A stretch of DNA of 16,049 nucleotides from CAYFUG01 sp964346295 (GCA_964346295.1 CAYFUG010000024.1:1-16049); one strand, 5' to 3'; positions 1-7,168 are shown, numbered from the stretch's first letter. The notes: generated from the letters alone by a model not told the origin. Program-made: numbers and translations.

Positions 1-4
1 TGCA

Positions 5-60
5 TTTGCATGAAATTCTAACAATTTTTGTAAACAACGCTAGTATATCTTACATCTAAT
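5..60. repeat. Left copy of a terminal inverted repeat
   Basis: Positions 5-54 are the exact reverse complement of 16000-16049 (50 of 50). After one mismatch the match continues for five bases (CTAAT), giving 55 of 56 over 5-60 against 15994-16049. The right copy runs to the last base of the window, so the true repeat may extend outward. Four bases (TGCA) precede the left copy. It contains no transposase and no recognised protein motif. It could be a dispersed chromosomal repeat at which assembly stopped, the end of an insertion element, or an assembly fold-back. I see the match directly; its nature is inference. Confidence 0.9.
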
Positions 61-234
61 CCGTTCCTCTGAATCCGCTGCCGCTGCCACTACTTGAGCT
101 TTCTTCATTGTCGCTCCTCTCTTTCTTGGCTCTTTCTTGGTTTGAATTAAGGTTAACCACTTTTTCAAAGAACTTTGAGCAAATTTGACTTTAATGTACT
201 TGCCTAAATAACTAGAGGACTAGACAAGTATGCA
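61..234. other. Region with no confident gene
   Basis: Nothing here can be called a gene with confidence. On the minus strand a 22-codon ORF (40-108, start MKKAQVV) has a good Shine-Dalgarno (AGGAG, 5 bases before ATG), but it ends inside the terminal repeat. An overlapping frame with a Ser/Gly-rich end (SSSSGSGSGFRGTD, stop at 56-58) is also open and looks like a hydrophilic C-terminal tail, but it has no clear start. Either could be a remnant of a gene cut by the repeat. Confidence 0.4.
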
Positions 235-265
235 TAAAAAGATCCCAACCTGCTCGGCTGGGATT
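235..265 (-). terminator. Intrinsic terminator for minus-strand transcription
   Basis: On the minus strand the sequence reads ATCCCAGCC, loop GAGCA, GGTTGGGAT, then CTTTTT. This is a 9-bp stem with one G-U pair followed by a T run at 235-240. On the plus strand the same pair is an A/C mismatch and no T run follows, so it should act on minus-strand transcripts. It would end the transcript carrying the short ORFs at 296-478. Confidence 0.75.
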
Positions 266-295
266 ATCACCATTCCTAGAAAATTAAAATCGAAT

Positions 296-478
296 TTAAT
301 TCCTAGGTTTTAACAAAATTGAGAAAAATAGACTCTTACAAAAAGAAACAAGATTGCCAAAATGATAGTCCCAGCCCAACAAATTGCTGGTGCTTTTCGG
401 GTTGACTGCCCCAAAAGACCCTCGGTTTGCACCGTGGTTCGCCTGTGTCATATTCAACTGGGAATATTGCTGTCTCAT
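296..478 (-). CDS. Hypothetical 60-residue ORF, doubtful
   Basis: This is an ATG-started ORF between the MITE-like element (506-668) and the intrinsic terminator (235-265). It has no recognised motif: the N-terminal half is rich in Gln, Asn and Gly, and the C-terminal part has moderately hydrophobic residues. No Shine-Dalgarno precedes the ATG. Another frame of the same DNA (310-432) encodes a much more convincing transmembrane helix, so at most one of the two is likely real, or the pair reflects an old frameshift. The terminator downstream suggests that something here is transcribed leftward. Confidence 0.25.
   Translation of the reverse strand: MRQQYSQLNMTQANHGANRGSFGAVNPKSTSNLLGWDYHFGNLVSFCKSLFFSILLKPRN
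310..432 (-). CDS. Possible 40-residue single-pass membrane protein
   Basis: This minus-strand frame opens at a GTG (430-432) and ends at TAA (310-312). The product starts MQTEGLLGQSTRKAPA, followed by the hydrophobic run ICWAGTIILAILFLFV (about residues 17-32) and a short tail ending in SQFC. A basic patch (Arg, Lys) lies just before the helix, as expected for a membrane anchor. The Shine-Dalgarno is weak (AGG, 11 bases upstream). It lies wholly inside the 60-residue ORF at 296-478 in another frame. I do not recognise the family. The hydrophobic pattern is visible; that it is expressed is inference. Confidence 0.3.
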   Translation of the reverse strand: MQTEGLLGQSTRKAPAICWAGTIILAILFLFVRVYFSQFC

Positions 479-505
479 CTTGTTAAAATATCAAACTTAA
501 AATAA

Positions 506-668
506 TAGACCTCTTGCAAAATTAAGTTTCGTTATGAAAATTTCATAATCTCGTGCGAAAACTTTGAAAATCGAGGAGGCTGTAGCCTAAGCTACGGTAA
601 CGAGATTTGAGAAATTTGCAGCCGAGATTTGGGATTTGCAATAGGAAGTTAATTTTGCAAGAGGTCTA
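506..668. mobile_element. MITE-like non-autonomous element (163 bp)
   Basis: The ends are a perfect 20-bp inverted repeat: TAGACCTCTTGCAAAATTAA at 506-525 and its reverse complement at 649-668. The outer TA on each side may be a target duplication, as in IS630/Tc1-type insertion, leaving GACCTC...GAGGTC as the element ends. The interior continues the inverted symmetry imperfectly (ATCTCG near 547 against CGAGAT near 601) and centres on the hairpin GTAGC-CTAA-GCTAC. There is no ORF of any size, so mobilisation would need a transposase elsewhere. It fills most of the 281-base gene-free gap between 479 and 759; the remainder is AT-rich with nothing I can identify. Confidence 0.75.
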
Positions 669-759
669 ATGCTTTTATCTAGTACCTAGAACTTAACTGG
701 CTCTTTCTTATCACATCTAAAATATTTTGTCAATATTAGTTGTCAAAAACACTAACTGC

Positions 760-1740
760 TTAGTTCTTTTTAAACTCCTTGGGCTTAAGTTGAATAGAAG
801 GACCACCTCCTGACTCTTCCTTTTGTTTGGAATCAAAAATGGGTTTTTCCTGAGAAGCTTCTTGGGGGAATATTTTGAATTCCTCCAGGGGCCAGGCTCT
901 CAACCACACCTTTCCCACCACAAGCTCTTTGCTTAAGGTCCCCCAGGAACGAGAATCACTACTATGAGGCCGATTATCACCCAGAACCACATACTCGTCA
1001 TCTTCTAAATCAAACTTTTCAAAATTATCCGTGGCTATATTCTTGGGTAAATAAGTGTTTTCTTCCAACAAAAAACCCCGGGGATGTTCTTGATTAAAAA
1101 TCTTAATTCCATCCTGATCAATCAGAATCTTCTCTTCTGGTAAGCCAATCACCCGCTTAATAAAGAACTTATCCGGATCATTCGGATAACGAAAAACTAC
1201 CACATCTCCTCGCTCCAGCTCTCGAAAAGGGTCAATGGCAAAAAGTTCTTTACCACCTAAATTTAAGGCAGTTTTTTTGTAGCCCCATTCTTTGATGATT
1301 AAATACTCTCCATCATAAAAATTGGGTTCCATGGAGGCTCCTTGTACAAAAAAAGGCTGGAACAAAAACACTCGCACTGGTACTACAATCAAAAATGCCC
1401 AAAACGCCACCTTGGCAATTTCATCCAAGAACTCCGAATAAAAGAAGCTTATCCCGGCCAATATTAGACCCAAGATACTCCCTTTTAAAAAATTTCCCTC
1501 TAAAAAATAATGCCCCACCCACAACAAAACAACCACTAGAATGGTAACTTTAGCTACTTTCCAGATTTTATCAGAGAACTTCTCTGTCTCCCCCAGCTTC
1601 GACTCTGACATCTCATCCTCAGAAGAGCTAATCACCGAAATCGAAGACGCTTCCCCTTTTGGCCCAGCCTCCTCCGAAGGGTCGCTGATCCGATCTTTCT
1701 TTTTTGGAGATTCAATTTTAGCTGATTCTTTTTCTATCAT
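760..1740 (-). CDS. lepB: Signal peptidase I (S26 family), with N-terminal extension
   Basis: This membrane protease removes signal peptides from exported proteins. The catalytic serine is Ser136 in GASMEPN, the general-base lysine is Lys195 in FIKRVIGLPEE, and the conserved box GDNRPHSSDSRSWG spans about 254-267. Before the catalytic domain there are hydrophobic segments at about 61-79, 87-103 and 111-130, so it probably crosses the membrane up to three times. The first 57 residues are a charged, Ser/Glu/Lys-rich cytoplasmic tail not found in short LepB proteins, and the last 40 residues are a polar tail. At 326 residues it resembles E. coli LepB in length but is longer than most Gram-positive enzymes. 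No Shine-Dalgarno precedes the ATG. A weak AT-rich hairpin (751-764) followed by T5 overlaps the stop. It lies 112 bases downstream of ndk on the same strand. Confidence 0.95.
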   Translation of the reverse strand: MIEKESAKIESPKKKDRISDPSEEAGPKGEASSISVISSSEDEMSESKLGETEKFSDKIWKVAKVTILVVVLLWVGHYFLEGNFLKGSILGLILAGISFFYSEFLDEIAKVAFWAFLIVVPVRVFLFQPFFVQGASMEPNFYDGEYLIIKEWGYKKTALNLGGKELFAIDPFRELERGDVVVFRYPNDPDKFFIKRVIGLPEEKILIDQDGIKIFNQEHPRGFLLEENTYLPKNIATDNFEKFDLEDDEYVVLGDNRPHSSDSRSWGTLSKELVVGKVWLRAWPLEEFKIFPQEASQEKPIFDSKQKEESGGGPSIQLKPKEFKKN

Positions 1741-1852
1741 TGATAATTTAACTTAACAGGCTTTAGTAGATCCGTTGAGCTTTAACGAAGCTAGAATCAA
1801 AAAAACTAGTAAAAAGTGACCTGGAGACTTTCCGGCCTAAAAAGAAATCTGG

Positions 1853-2461
1853 TTATTCCAAGATTCCGTCCAGATTAACATCGTACAAAATTTGCTCTTG
1901 CACCAACCGATAATCGAAAAGTTCTTCTTTTTTAAACCAATGTTCGATTTCCATATTAGCCTCTTCCGCACTTCCAGAAGCATGAATCAGATTCCGAATG
2001 GAACGATTGTCATCATCGGAAACTTGATAAGAATCTAGAACATAATCCCCTCGAATAGTTCCTACATCGGAAGTTAAAGGCTCTGTGCCTCCAGTTACTT
2101 TACGAACAATTTTCACTGCGTTCATTCCTTGCCAAATCATAGCTATTACTGGACCGCTAGATAGATATTTTTTGAGGTTATTAAGAGTCTTAGCGTTCAC
2201 CTCTAAAGGATCCTCCGAGGGTGGTGTTAAACCTTTTTTCTTGTAACCTTCGATAGTTTTTTTACCATTTTCCATGCGCCAATTAGGGTCTAAGGTATAA
2301 TGCTGCTCCACAAATTTTTCGTCTGGCAAAACCATTTTCATGGCTACCAATTTCAAGCCCATACGCTCGTAGCGCTTGATGATTTCTCCAGTTAAAGTTC
2401 GCTGCACACCGTCCGGTTTAATTACCACCAAAGTGCGCTCTCTTGAGGGATGTTTTGACAT
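1853..2461 (-). CDS. ndk: Nucleoside diphosphate kinase, enlarged form
   Basis: This enzyme transfers the gamma phosphate between nucleoside triphosphates and diphosphates through a phosphohistidine. The N-terminal signature TLVVIKPDGVQR has the conserved Lys15. The catalytic motif is NLIHASGSAEEAN, with His160 as the phosphorylated residue and Asn157 before it. GTIRGDY (134-140) is the usual nucleotide-binding strand. At 202 residues it is about 60 longer than typical bacterial Ndk. The extra sequence is an insertion at about 55-95, a shorter one at about 143-155 (between GTIRGDY and the active site) and a C-terminal extension. The usual HGSDS motif reads HASGS, losing the Asp, but the catalytic His and the following Glu are kept. 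The start is ATG with no visible Shine-Dalgarno. The Ndk assignment is firm; the effect of the insertions is unknown. Confidence 0.95.
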   Translation of the reverse strand: MSKHPSRERTLVVIKPDGVQRTLTGEIIKRYERMGLKLVAMKMVLPDEKFVEQHYTLDPNWRMENGKKTIEGYKKKGLTPPSEDPLEVNAKTLNNLKKYLSSGPVIAMIWQGMNAVKIVRKVTGGTEPLTSDVGTIRGDYVLDSYQVSDDDNRSIRNLIHASGSAEEANMEIEHWFKKEELFDYRLVQEQILYDVNLDGILE

Positions 2462-2507
2462 TAGTCTGTTAATTTAAAAATTAAAATCTTACTTAAAATC
2501 TAATACG

Positions 2508-2536
2508 AAAAAATGATTCTCTTTTTTGCAAAGAGA
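2508..2536 (-). terminator. Possible weak terminator after the large KH gene
   Basis: A 7-bp stem (TCTCTTT, loop GCAAA on the minus strand, AAAGAGA) lies at 2518-2536. It is followed on the minus strand, after four bases, by six T residues at 2513-2508. The stem is AT-rich and the T run is offset, so it is a poor match to a classical terminator. A second hairpin (AGGGA...TCCCT around a TAAGAA/TTCTTA core) lies at 2541-2565. Both sit in the 193-base gap between the large gene and ndk. Confidence 0.3.
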
Positions 2537-2654
2537 CTAGAGGGATTAAGAAATTCTTACTCCCTGATTCCTTTTTGTTGCCTTGCTCGTTCTCTTGATG
2601 AGTCCTCTCTATTCCTCTAATTCTACCCCAATCTATTTTAAAAACAAGAGTTAG

Positions 2655-5648
2655 CTAGCTCTCCATAGCTAAATCATACCACTGTTTTATTTCATCAAGC
2701 CTGAAATCTTCGGAATCCGCTCCTAATCCCATCATTTTTCTAACAACTTCCGATATCTTAGCTAAGCCCTTTTTTACTTTTTTCTCGGTGGCCTCATCAA
2801 CCTCTTCTCTCCCAAATAAAACCCTCCCTGCCAAATTAGCCTCTTCATCTCCCATTAAAAAAGCCAACTTCCTCAAGACAACCTCATCTATCGGCTTCAG
2901 AACTTCCGTAATTTTGACTTTCTTCCTTATTTTTTCACACTTAGAAAGTTCCCCGACAGATTCTTTTGGGACTTCTTCGCCACCTCCTTGGGAGTCTCCT
3001 CCCTGCTCCCTGTCTTCCATTGTTTTTTTGAGCTCTTCTAAAGCGTCTTTGCTGACTGGAGTTCCCTCGGATGCCTCCCTCAGCTCTACTTCTTCAAAGC
3101 CCTTTGCCTCTCCTGAACCCCTTTCAGCAATTGAAGGCTTATTTTTTATTCTGATATTCTTTTCACTAATCTCAATCTCTAATAAATTGAAAAATTCTGA
3201 AGGATTAACTCTAATTTCAAACTTTTTAAAGTAATCATTACCTTTTCCTTTTTTTACTTTTTCAATAAATTGAGCCATCTTGCTCATAGTTTTGGCAGTT
3301 TGTTTTTCTGTAAGTCTATCAGGATATCTTAAAGCGCTAAAATCAACCTCAATCTTATCGCCTTTTGAGTTTTTTATTAAAGAAGAAGCTCGGACCAAAA
3401 CATCTTTTTCTTTTAGTTTTTCCCACGCCTTATAACTGCCTTTCCTTGCAACATCTAACCCCCTCCTACGATCTGATTTCTCAGCAGATCTAAATGAATT
3501 GTCAGGATAAATTATCTGACCATCCTGATCCAATACAAAAGCATCGATTGTCTTCCTCCCTAAATCATCGATTATATCCACTCTTACTGGCTTAACTAGA
3601 AGCTCCTCTTTCTCAAATGGTTTCTCTTGTTCGGTAAAATGAGCTGCGAATTCAGCTTTCTGGTCTTCCGCTTTCAAATCTATCTGCTTTCTAAGACCGC
3701 CTCTTTCAATTTCTTTTGATTTTCTTTTTCTAGAGTCCTCGATAAGATTTAGCTTCCTAACGAGATAATCCAGAGGATCTCTAAGAAAGTCTTTTAAAAA
3801 AATCCTCAGTTCGGAATCTAATACTCCAAATCCTATCTCCTCTCCTTCAACAGTGAAAAAAGAAGGAGAGCCTGGCGCAGCACTGCTAAGGGGGCTCTCA
3901 AAAGCTCCTACAGGGAAAGAAGAGCCCGGCTGACCAATACTAAAATCCACCTGGACTCCACCTATTTCCGCAGAGCCCCTAAGAGAAGAATTCACTGAAT
4001 CTCTTTCCTCAACCTTCCAATTTAAGCCCTCGTAAAATTTCTTGATTGTTGCTGTTCCTTCTTCTATAACTTTATCATCTTCTAAGCTACTAAGTAATGC
4101 TTTTACCGATAGCTGCAACTCATTAGCACCCGCTGTTATTTTTTTAATTTTTTCTACCCTCGCTAATTGCTCCTGGTCATACTCACTTCTATCACGCTCG
4201 GTTCTTTCTGCTAGCTGCAAGTGTCTCTCTAGCGTCTGCTTATTAACACCGAAAAGCTCCAGTAACTCTCGGGAAAAATCTTTTACTAGATCCGGGAATA
4301 ACGGACGCTCCTCTTTTTTTATTTCTCTGGCTGCGGAGTAATCTAGCTCTTTAGTCCAAATTGACTCGAGAAATTTGCCACCGGAAACATGGTCACTACT
4401 AGAACTACTAGATCTATAAGCCTGGTAAGGATCTTCCAATCTAACGCTATAGCACTTTGAAGTACCACTAAGATCCTCCTCTGAAAAATTAACCAATAGA
4501 GTTCTGGCAGGGCCTTCTATTTGGAAGGGACTGTTTTCTCTTAGAACTTTCTTCGCCCTTGTAAAAATATGGTCAGCTTGATCCTTTAATTCACCGTTCT
4601 CGTCTGATAAAAGAAATCTCATTTCAATAGAATAAGCAACCAACAGCGAATCCAGGACACTATTCTCTTTGCCATTCACTTCTTCGTTTTTTATTCTCTC
4701 CAATAGATTGTTAATTTCTCCTTTAAGATAAGCTATTTTCCATGACCTCAAATCTGCATCGGGAATAACCCTTTGAAGTAACCTTTCTCCTGCTGGCTTA
4801 ATTAAGCACCTTGAGACTGAAATTTCAAGTGAAGACCTTCCTGATTCAGCAAAGGCCTTCAGAGGCTTTGTCAACTCAATGTTAATAGACAAATCGTCCC
4901 CTGGAGTAGTTGATTTTATTTTAAGTTCATACCTAACCTCTAAATCTTTTTTTGAACCCTCTTTCCCATCACTCAAATTACCTTCTAAGTCACCAAGGCA
5001 TTTCCTTTTGATTGTTACCTGATAGCCCTCTTCAGATATCTCAAGAGGATATTCCAAAAAATTTCCTCTTTGATTTTTAGAAAAATGCTTAATAATTCTT
5101 TCCACAATTTCCTTAGATAGTTCGTCGTGATCATCCGCTATCTCTAAAAATACAGGCACTCCTATTTTTTTCTTTTGCTCCGCACCGGCTGCAATCTCTT
5201 TTCCGTCATTGTCTACTCTGATTGCACTTATCCTCTTTGGTATACGGGCCTCAGGAAATTCTTTTCCGATCCTATTTAGCGCTTCTTGCATAGCCTTGAT
5301 ATTTGCACCCTTCCTTCCAATAAAGCGCCCTCTCTCTCCTTCAGTCAAATACACCTCCAAAGCATCTCCCCTCATACTTGCCCCTTCTATACCGCAACCT
5401 TTATTAATCAGCTCTGCAAGGGATTCTATCGGTCTATGAATGCGCCCTTCGCCCCAATCTCTCGATTCTTCAAATAGACATTCATAGAGCGGAAGTATAT
5501 CATCTGCTCTTAATGGGTCGTCATATTTCTTATTTCTAAAATTTTCGTTAATGAATTTTAAGAGTCCGGGAAGCTTTTCCACCAACTTTTCTGACTGAAC
5601 ATCCCTAGGTCTTTCTGGAGCAGGATTGCCTTTAAATTTTTCTTGCAT
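2655..5648 (-). CDS. Large protein of unknown function with a KH RNA-binding domain
   Basis: I do not recognise this 997-residue protein as a whole. One KH-type domain is visible at about 85-150: ALEVYLTEGERGRFIGRKG then ANIKAMQEAL, with the GxxG loop GRKG at 111-114, in the style of NusA-like KH folds. This suggests binding of RNA or single-stranded DNA. The rest is soluble and highly charged, with no signal peptide or membrane segment. A serine run lies at 413-418, a region with coiled-coil-like charge pattern at about 475-510, a Gly/Ser/Pro-rich linker at about 570-600, and an acidic low-complexity stretch of about 50 residues before the last 100. Its arginine codons are nearly all AGA/AGG (19 of the last 21), while its neighbours prefer CGN, suggesting acquisition or a different history. 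Gaps of 193 and 135 bases separate it from its neighbours, so it may be its own unit. Confidence 0.9.
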   Translation of the reverse strand: MQEKFKGNPAPERPRDVQSEKLVEKLPGLLKFINENFRNKKYDDPLRADDILPLYECLFEESRDWGEGRIHRPIESLAELINKGCGIEGASMRGDALEVYLTEGERGRFIGRKGANIKAMQEALNRIGKEFPEARIPKRISAIRVDNDGKEIAAGAEQKKKIGVPVFLEIADDHDELSKEIVERIIKHFSKNQRGNFLEYPLEISEEGYQVTIKRKCLGDLEGNLSDGKEGSKKDLEVRYELKIKSTTPGDDLSINIELTKPLKAFAESGRSSLEISVSRCLIKPAGERLLQRVIPDADLRSWKIAYLKGEINNLLERIKNEEVNGKENSVLDSLLVAYSIEMRFLLSDENGELKDQADHIFTRAKKVLRENSPFQIEGPARTLLVNFSEEDLSGTSKCYSVRLEDPYQAYRSSSSSSDHVSGGKFLESIWTKELDYSAAREIKKEERPLFPDLVKDFSRELLELFGVNKQTLERHLQLAERTERDRSEYDQEQLARVEKIKKITAGANELQLSVKALLSSLEDDKVIEEGTATIKKFYEGLNWKVEERDSVNSSLRGSAEIGGVQVDFSIGQPGSSFPVGAFESPLSSAAPGSPSFFTVEGEEIGFGVLDSELRIFLKDFLRDPLDYLVRKLNLIEDSRKRKSKEIERGGLRKQIDLKAEDQKAEFAAHFTEQEKPFEKEELLVKPVRVDIIDDLGRKTIDAFVLDQDGQIIYPDNSFRSAEKSDRRRGLDVARKGSYKAWEKLKEKDVLVRASSLIKNSKGDKIEVDFSALRYPDRLTEKQTAKTMSKMAQFIEKVKKGKGNDYFKKFEIRVNPSEFFNLLEIEISEKNIRIKNKPSIAERGSGEAKGFEEVELREASEGTPVSKDALEELKKTMEDREQGGDSQGGGEEVPKESVGELSKCEKIRKKVKITEVLKPIDEVVLRKLAFLMGDEEANLAGRVLFGREEVDEATEKKVKKGLAKISEVVRKMMGLGADSEDFRLDEIKQWYDLAMES

Positions 5649-5783
5649 AGTTTTTATTTACATTTTTAAAATTTATAGAACTTCCTCACTTAGAACCCCG
5701 CACTAGAATTCCATCCAACGCGGAACACCAAAGTTTGCTAGCCTTGCTCTGGTTCGAGACTAAATTTGGAAGTCTCCCACCGG

Positions 5784-6533
5784 CTACTCGAATAGCTCAA
5801 TATCCTCAATCACCACATCCTCTGTTGGATGATTCTGAGCATTAGTTTGAACTTTTTCAATCTGACTAACGACATCCATGCCCTCGGTTACTTGGCCAAA
5901 ATTGGTGTGCTTGCCGTCTAACCAACTGGTGGCATCGGCTGTCACAATAAAAAACTGGGAACCGTTAGTATCCGGCCCGGAATTGGCCATTGCCAAGGAG
6001 CCTTTAACCAACTTATGAGAGTTAAACTCATCCGAAAATTGATAACCCGGACCACCAGTGCCATCATCCGCCCAGTTGTCGTCTTTGGAATTAGGGTCGC
6101 CTCCTTGAATCATAAAGTTAGGGATCACTCGATGAAACTTAGTGCCATCGTAAAAATCTTTCTGAGTTAAAGTCATAAAATTAGTCACGGTCTGGGGAGA
6201 ATCTTGGGAATGAAAAATTACTTCGATATCGCCTAAGTTGGTCTTGATAATCGCCCCTGAATACTGTTTTAGCAGTTGAGCATCTGCTTGAGGAGCCTTC
6301 GGAGGCTGCTTTTGAGAAGTTGGCATTTCAGAATCGTTGTTATCTTTATTAATTTCTTGGTTTAAGCGCTCTTTAGCTTCTTCCAGCTCGCTGGGAGAAC
6401 TTTCCTCTTGGTTATTAGAAGCTGGCACTGGCTCTACCTCGAAAGGATTATCCGCTTGATCTTGAGCCTCGCAACCGGCAAAAAAAGTTGCCGCCATGAT
6501 CAAAAGGGTGAGTATAATGGTTTTGTTTTTCAT
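5784..6533 (-). CDS. Lipoprotein peptidyl-prolyl cis-trans isomerase (cyclophilin type)
   Basis: This enzyme isomerises Xaa-Pro bonds and is probably tethered outside the membrane to help fold exported proteins. The N-terminus MKNKTIILTLLIMAATFFAG is a signal peptide ending in a lipobox-like FAGC with Cys21 as the lipidation site; Phe at -3 is unusual, so lipidation is likely but not certain. Residues 22-90 form a Glu/Gln/Ser-rich spacer. The cyclophilin domain covers about 91-249, with FHRVIPNFMIQGGDP (catalytic Arg135), NGSQFFI at 190-196 and WLDGKHTNFG at 204-213, including the Trp and His of the active pocket. All key residues are present. Its ATG lies 17 bases after the stop of the MazG-like gene, so the two probably share a transcript. 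There is no clear Shine-Dalgarno. Confidence 0.93.
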   Translation of the reverse strand: MKNKTIILTLLIMAATFFAGCEAQDQADNPFEVEPVPASNNQEESSPSELEEAKERLNQEINKDNNDSEMPTSQKQPPKAPQADAQLLKQYSGAIIKTNLGDIEVIFHSQDSPQTVTNFMTLTQKDFYDGTKFHRVIPNFMIQGGDPNSKDDNWADDGTGGPGYQFSDEFNSHKLVKGSLAMANSGPDTNGSQFFIVTADATSWLDGKHTNFGQVTEGMDVVSQIEKVQTNAQNHPTEDVVIEDIELFE

Positions 6534-6550
6534 TGGTGTTTGGTTATTGG

Positions 6551-6915
6551 TTAAAGTTTATTCAACATCAAAATTCTTTTTCGGAATCCTCCGCGCTCTC
6601 TTCTTTTCTCTTCTTGACCCGATCGAACTTCATCCAAGCTTATGCCACTCAACTTCATAATTTCATCCAAGACCTCCATAACATCAACTATCTCTTCCTT
6701 CAGATGATCCTCATTATCTGCATTGACTAGTTCATTGGCCTCCTCCAAGAGCTTTTTGAATAGAAATGCTTTGTATTCTCGGTCATTCTCTAGGAATCTT
6801 TTCTCTGGTACTTTTCCCTTCCATCCCTTGATTAATTCATTAATTCGGGAATTTTATCCCTGACTAATTTAGGATATTCTAGTTCTATTTCTAGATTAGT
6901 TTCGAAGTGTTTCAT
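6551..6915 (-). pseudogene. MazG-like house-cleaning NTP pyrophosphatase, frameshifted
   Basis: The family (all-alpha NTP-PPase, like proteins starting KLVRDKIPE) hydrolyses noncanonical nucleoside triphosphates to monophosphates. From ATG at 6915 the first frame reads MKHFET...YPKLVRDKIPEL and then stops at 6832-6834. The rest of the protein continues in another frame: GWKGKVPEKRFLENDREYKA, the metal-binding pattern LLEEANEL...EEIVDV, and the family-typical end RRERGGFRKRILMLNKL. The break is a tandem duplication of 8 bases, ATTAATTC at 6831-6838 and 6839-6846 on the plus strand. Removing one copy joins KIPEL directly to IKGWKG and gives an uninterrupted 118-residue protein. A 65-residue ATG ORF (6551-6748) keeps the metal-binding part but lacks the N-terminus. 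An AGGA motif 9-10 bases before the ATG fits a ribosome site. Confidence 0.85.
6831..6846. repeat. 8-bp tandem duplication causing the frameshift
   Basis: ATTAATTC occurs twice back to back (plus strand; GAATTAAT twice on the coding strand). Its eight bases shift the MazG-like gene by two-thirds of a codon. It is the kind of lesion left by replication slippage and could revert by losing one unit. Confidence 0.9.
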
Positions 6916-6987
6916 AATTTTTAATCCTGGATACTTGGTAGTTTTAAAAAAATAGTCGGAATATGTTTCTAAGCTCCTAGTCCGAAA

Positions 6988-7115
6988 GAGGGATTTTCGC
7001 GTCGTCCCGAATACTCGGGACTCCTTGTCCTCGGCAGCGCTGAAAGCTTAACGCTTCCAGCGGCACTCGCTGCCTCGCTTTGTTCGGCGCTCGTTGCTGC
7101 CGGTTCGAATCCCTC
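6988..7115. other. GC-rich multi-hairpin element with tRNA-like end
   Basis: Four nested or adjacent complementary pairs lie in 128 bases: GAGGGATT (6988-6995) with AATCCCTC (7108-7115); GTCCCGA (7004-7010) with TCGGGAC (7015-7021), loop ATAC; CGGCAGC (7032-7038) with GCTGCCG (7096-7102); and, inside that, CGCTGAAAGC (7038-7047) with GCTTCCAGCG (7053-7062), one mismatch. Together they draw a closed multi-branch structure. The segment is visibly richer in G and C than its AT-rich flanks. Its right end, GGTTCGAATCCCTC, matches a tRNA T-arm, and the same 14 bases occur on the minus strand in the neighbouring tRNA-Ser. No complete tRNA can be built from it. It may be an untranslated structured RNA, a palindromic repeat, or a tRNA-derived integration remnant. 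It occupies most of the gene-free stretch 6916-7168. Confidence 0.6.
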
Positions 7116-7124
7116 ACTTCACTT

Positions 7125-7166
7125 GATTAAAATACTTCCTGAATAAACCCAGGAAGTATTTTAATC
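7125..7166 (-). terminator. Perfect 17-bp hairpin just after tRNA-Ser
   Basis: Positions 7125-7141 and 7150-7166 are exact complements, with the 8-base loop AATAAACC on the plus strand. The stem starts two bases beyond the 3' end of tRNA-Ser as transcribed on the minus strand. Its second strand there ends in TATTTTAATC, a poor T run, so it may stop transcription or guide 3' processing of the tRNA. Confidence 0.5.
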
Positions 7167-7168
7167 TG

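Noticed and set aside
40..108. 22-codon minus-strand ORF with a good Shine-Dalgarno
   Set aside because: It ends inside the terminal repeat, overlaps another open frame and shows no recognisable protein features.
2788..3234. 148-codon plus-strand ORF within the large KH gene
   Set aside because: It is Ser/Phe/Leu-rich antisense shadow of a charged coding sequence and has no motif or ribosome site.
5698..5783. GAGACT...AGTCTC hairpin between the cyclophilin and KH genes as a terminator
   Set aside because: The stem is six bases with a nine-base loop and has no T run on either strand.
7101..7120. A second tRNA gene on the plus strand ending near 7120
   Set aside because: Only the T-loop sequence is present; the T stem has two mismatches and no acceptor partner or anticodon arm can be found.
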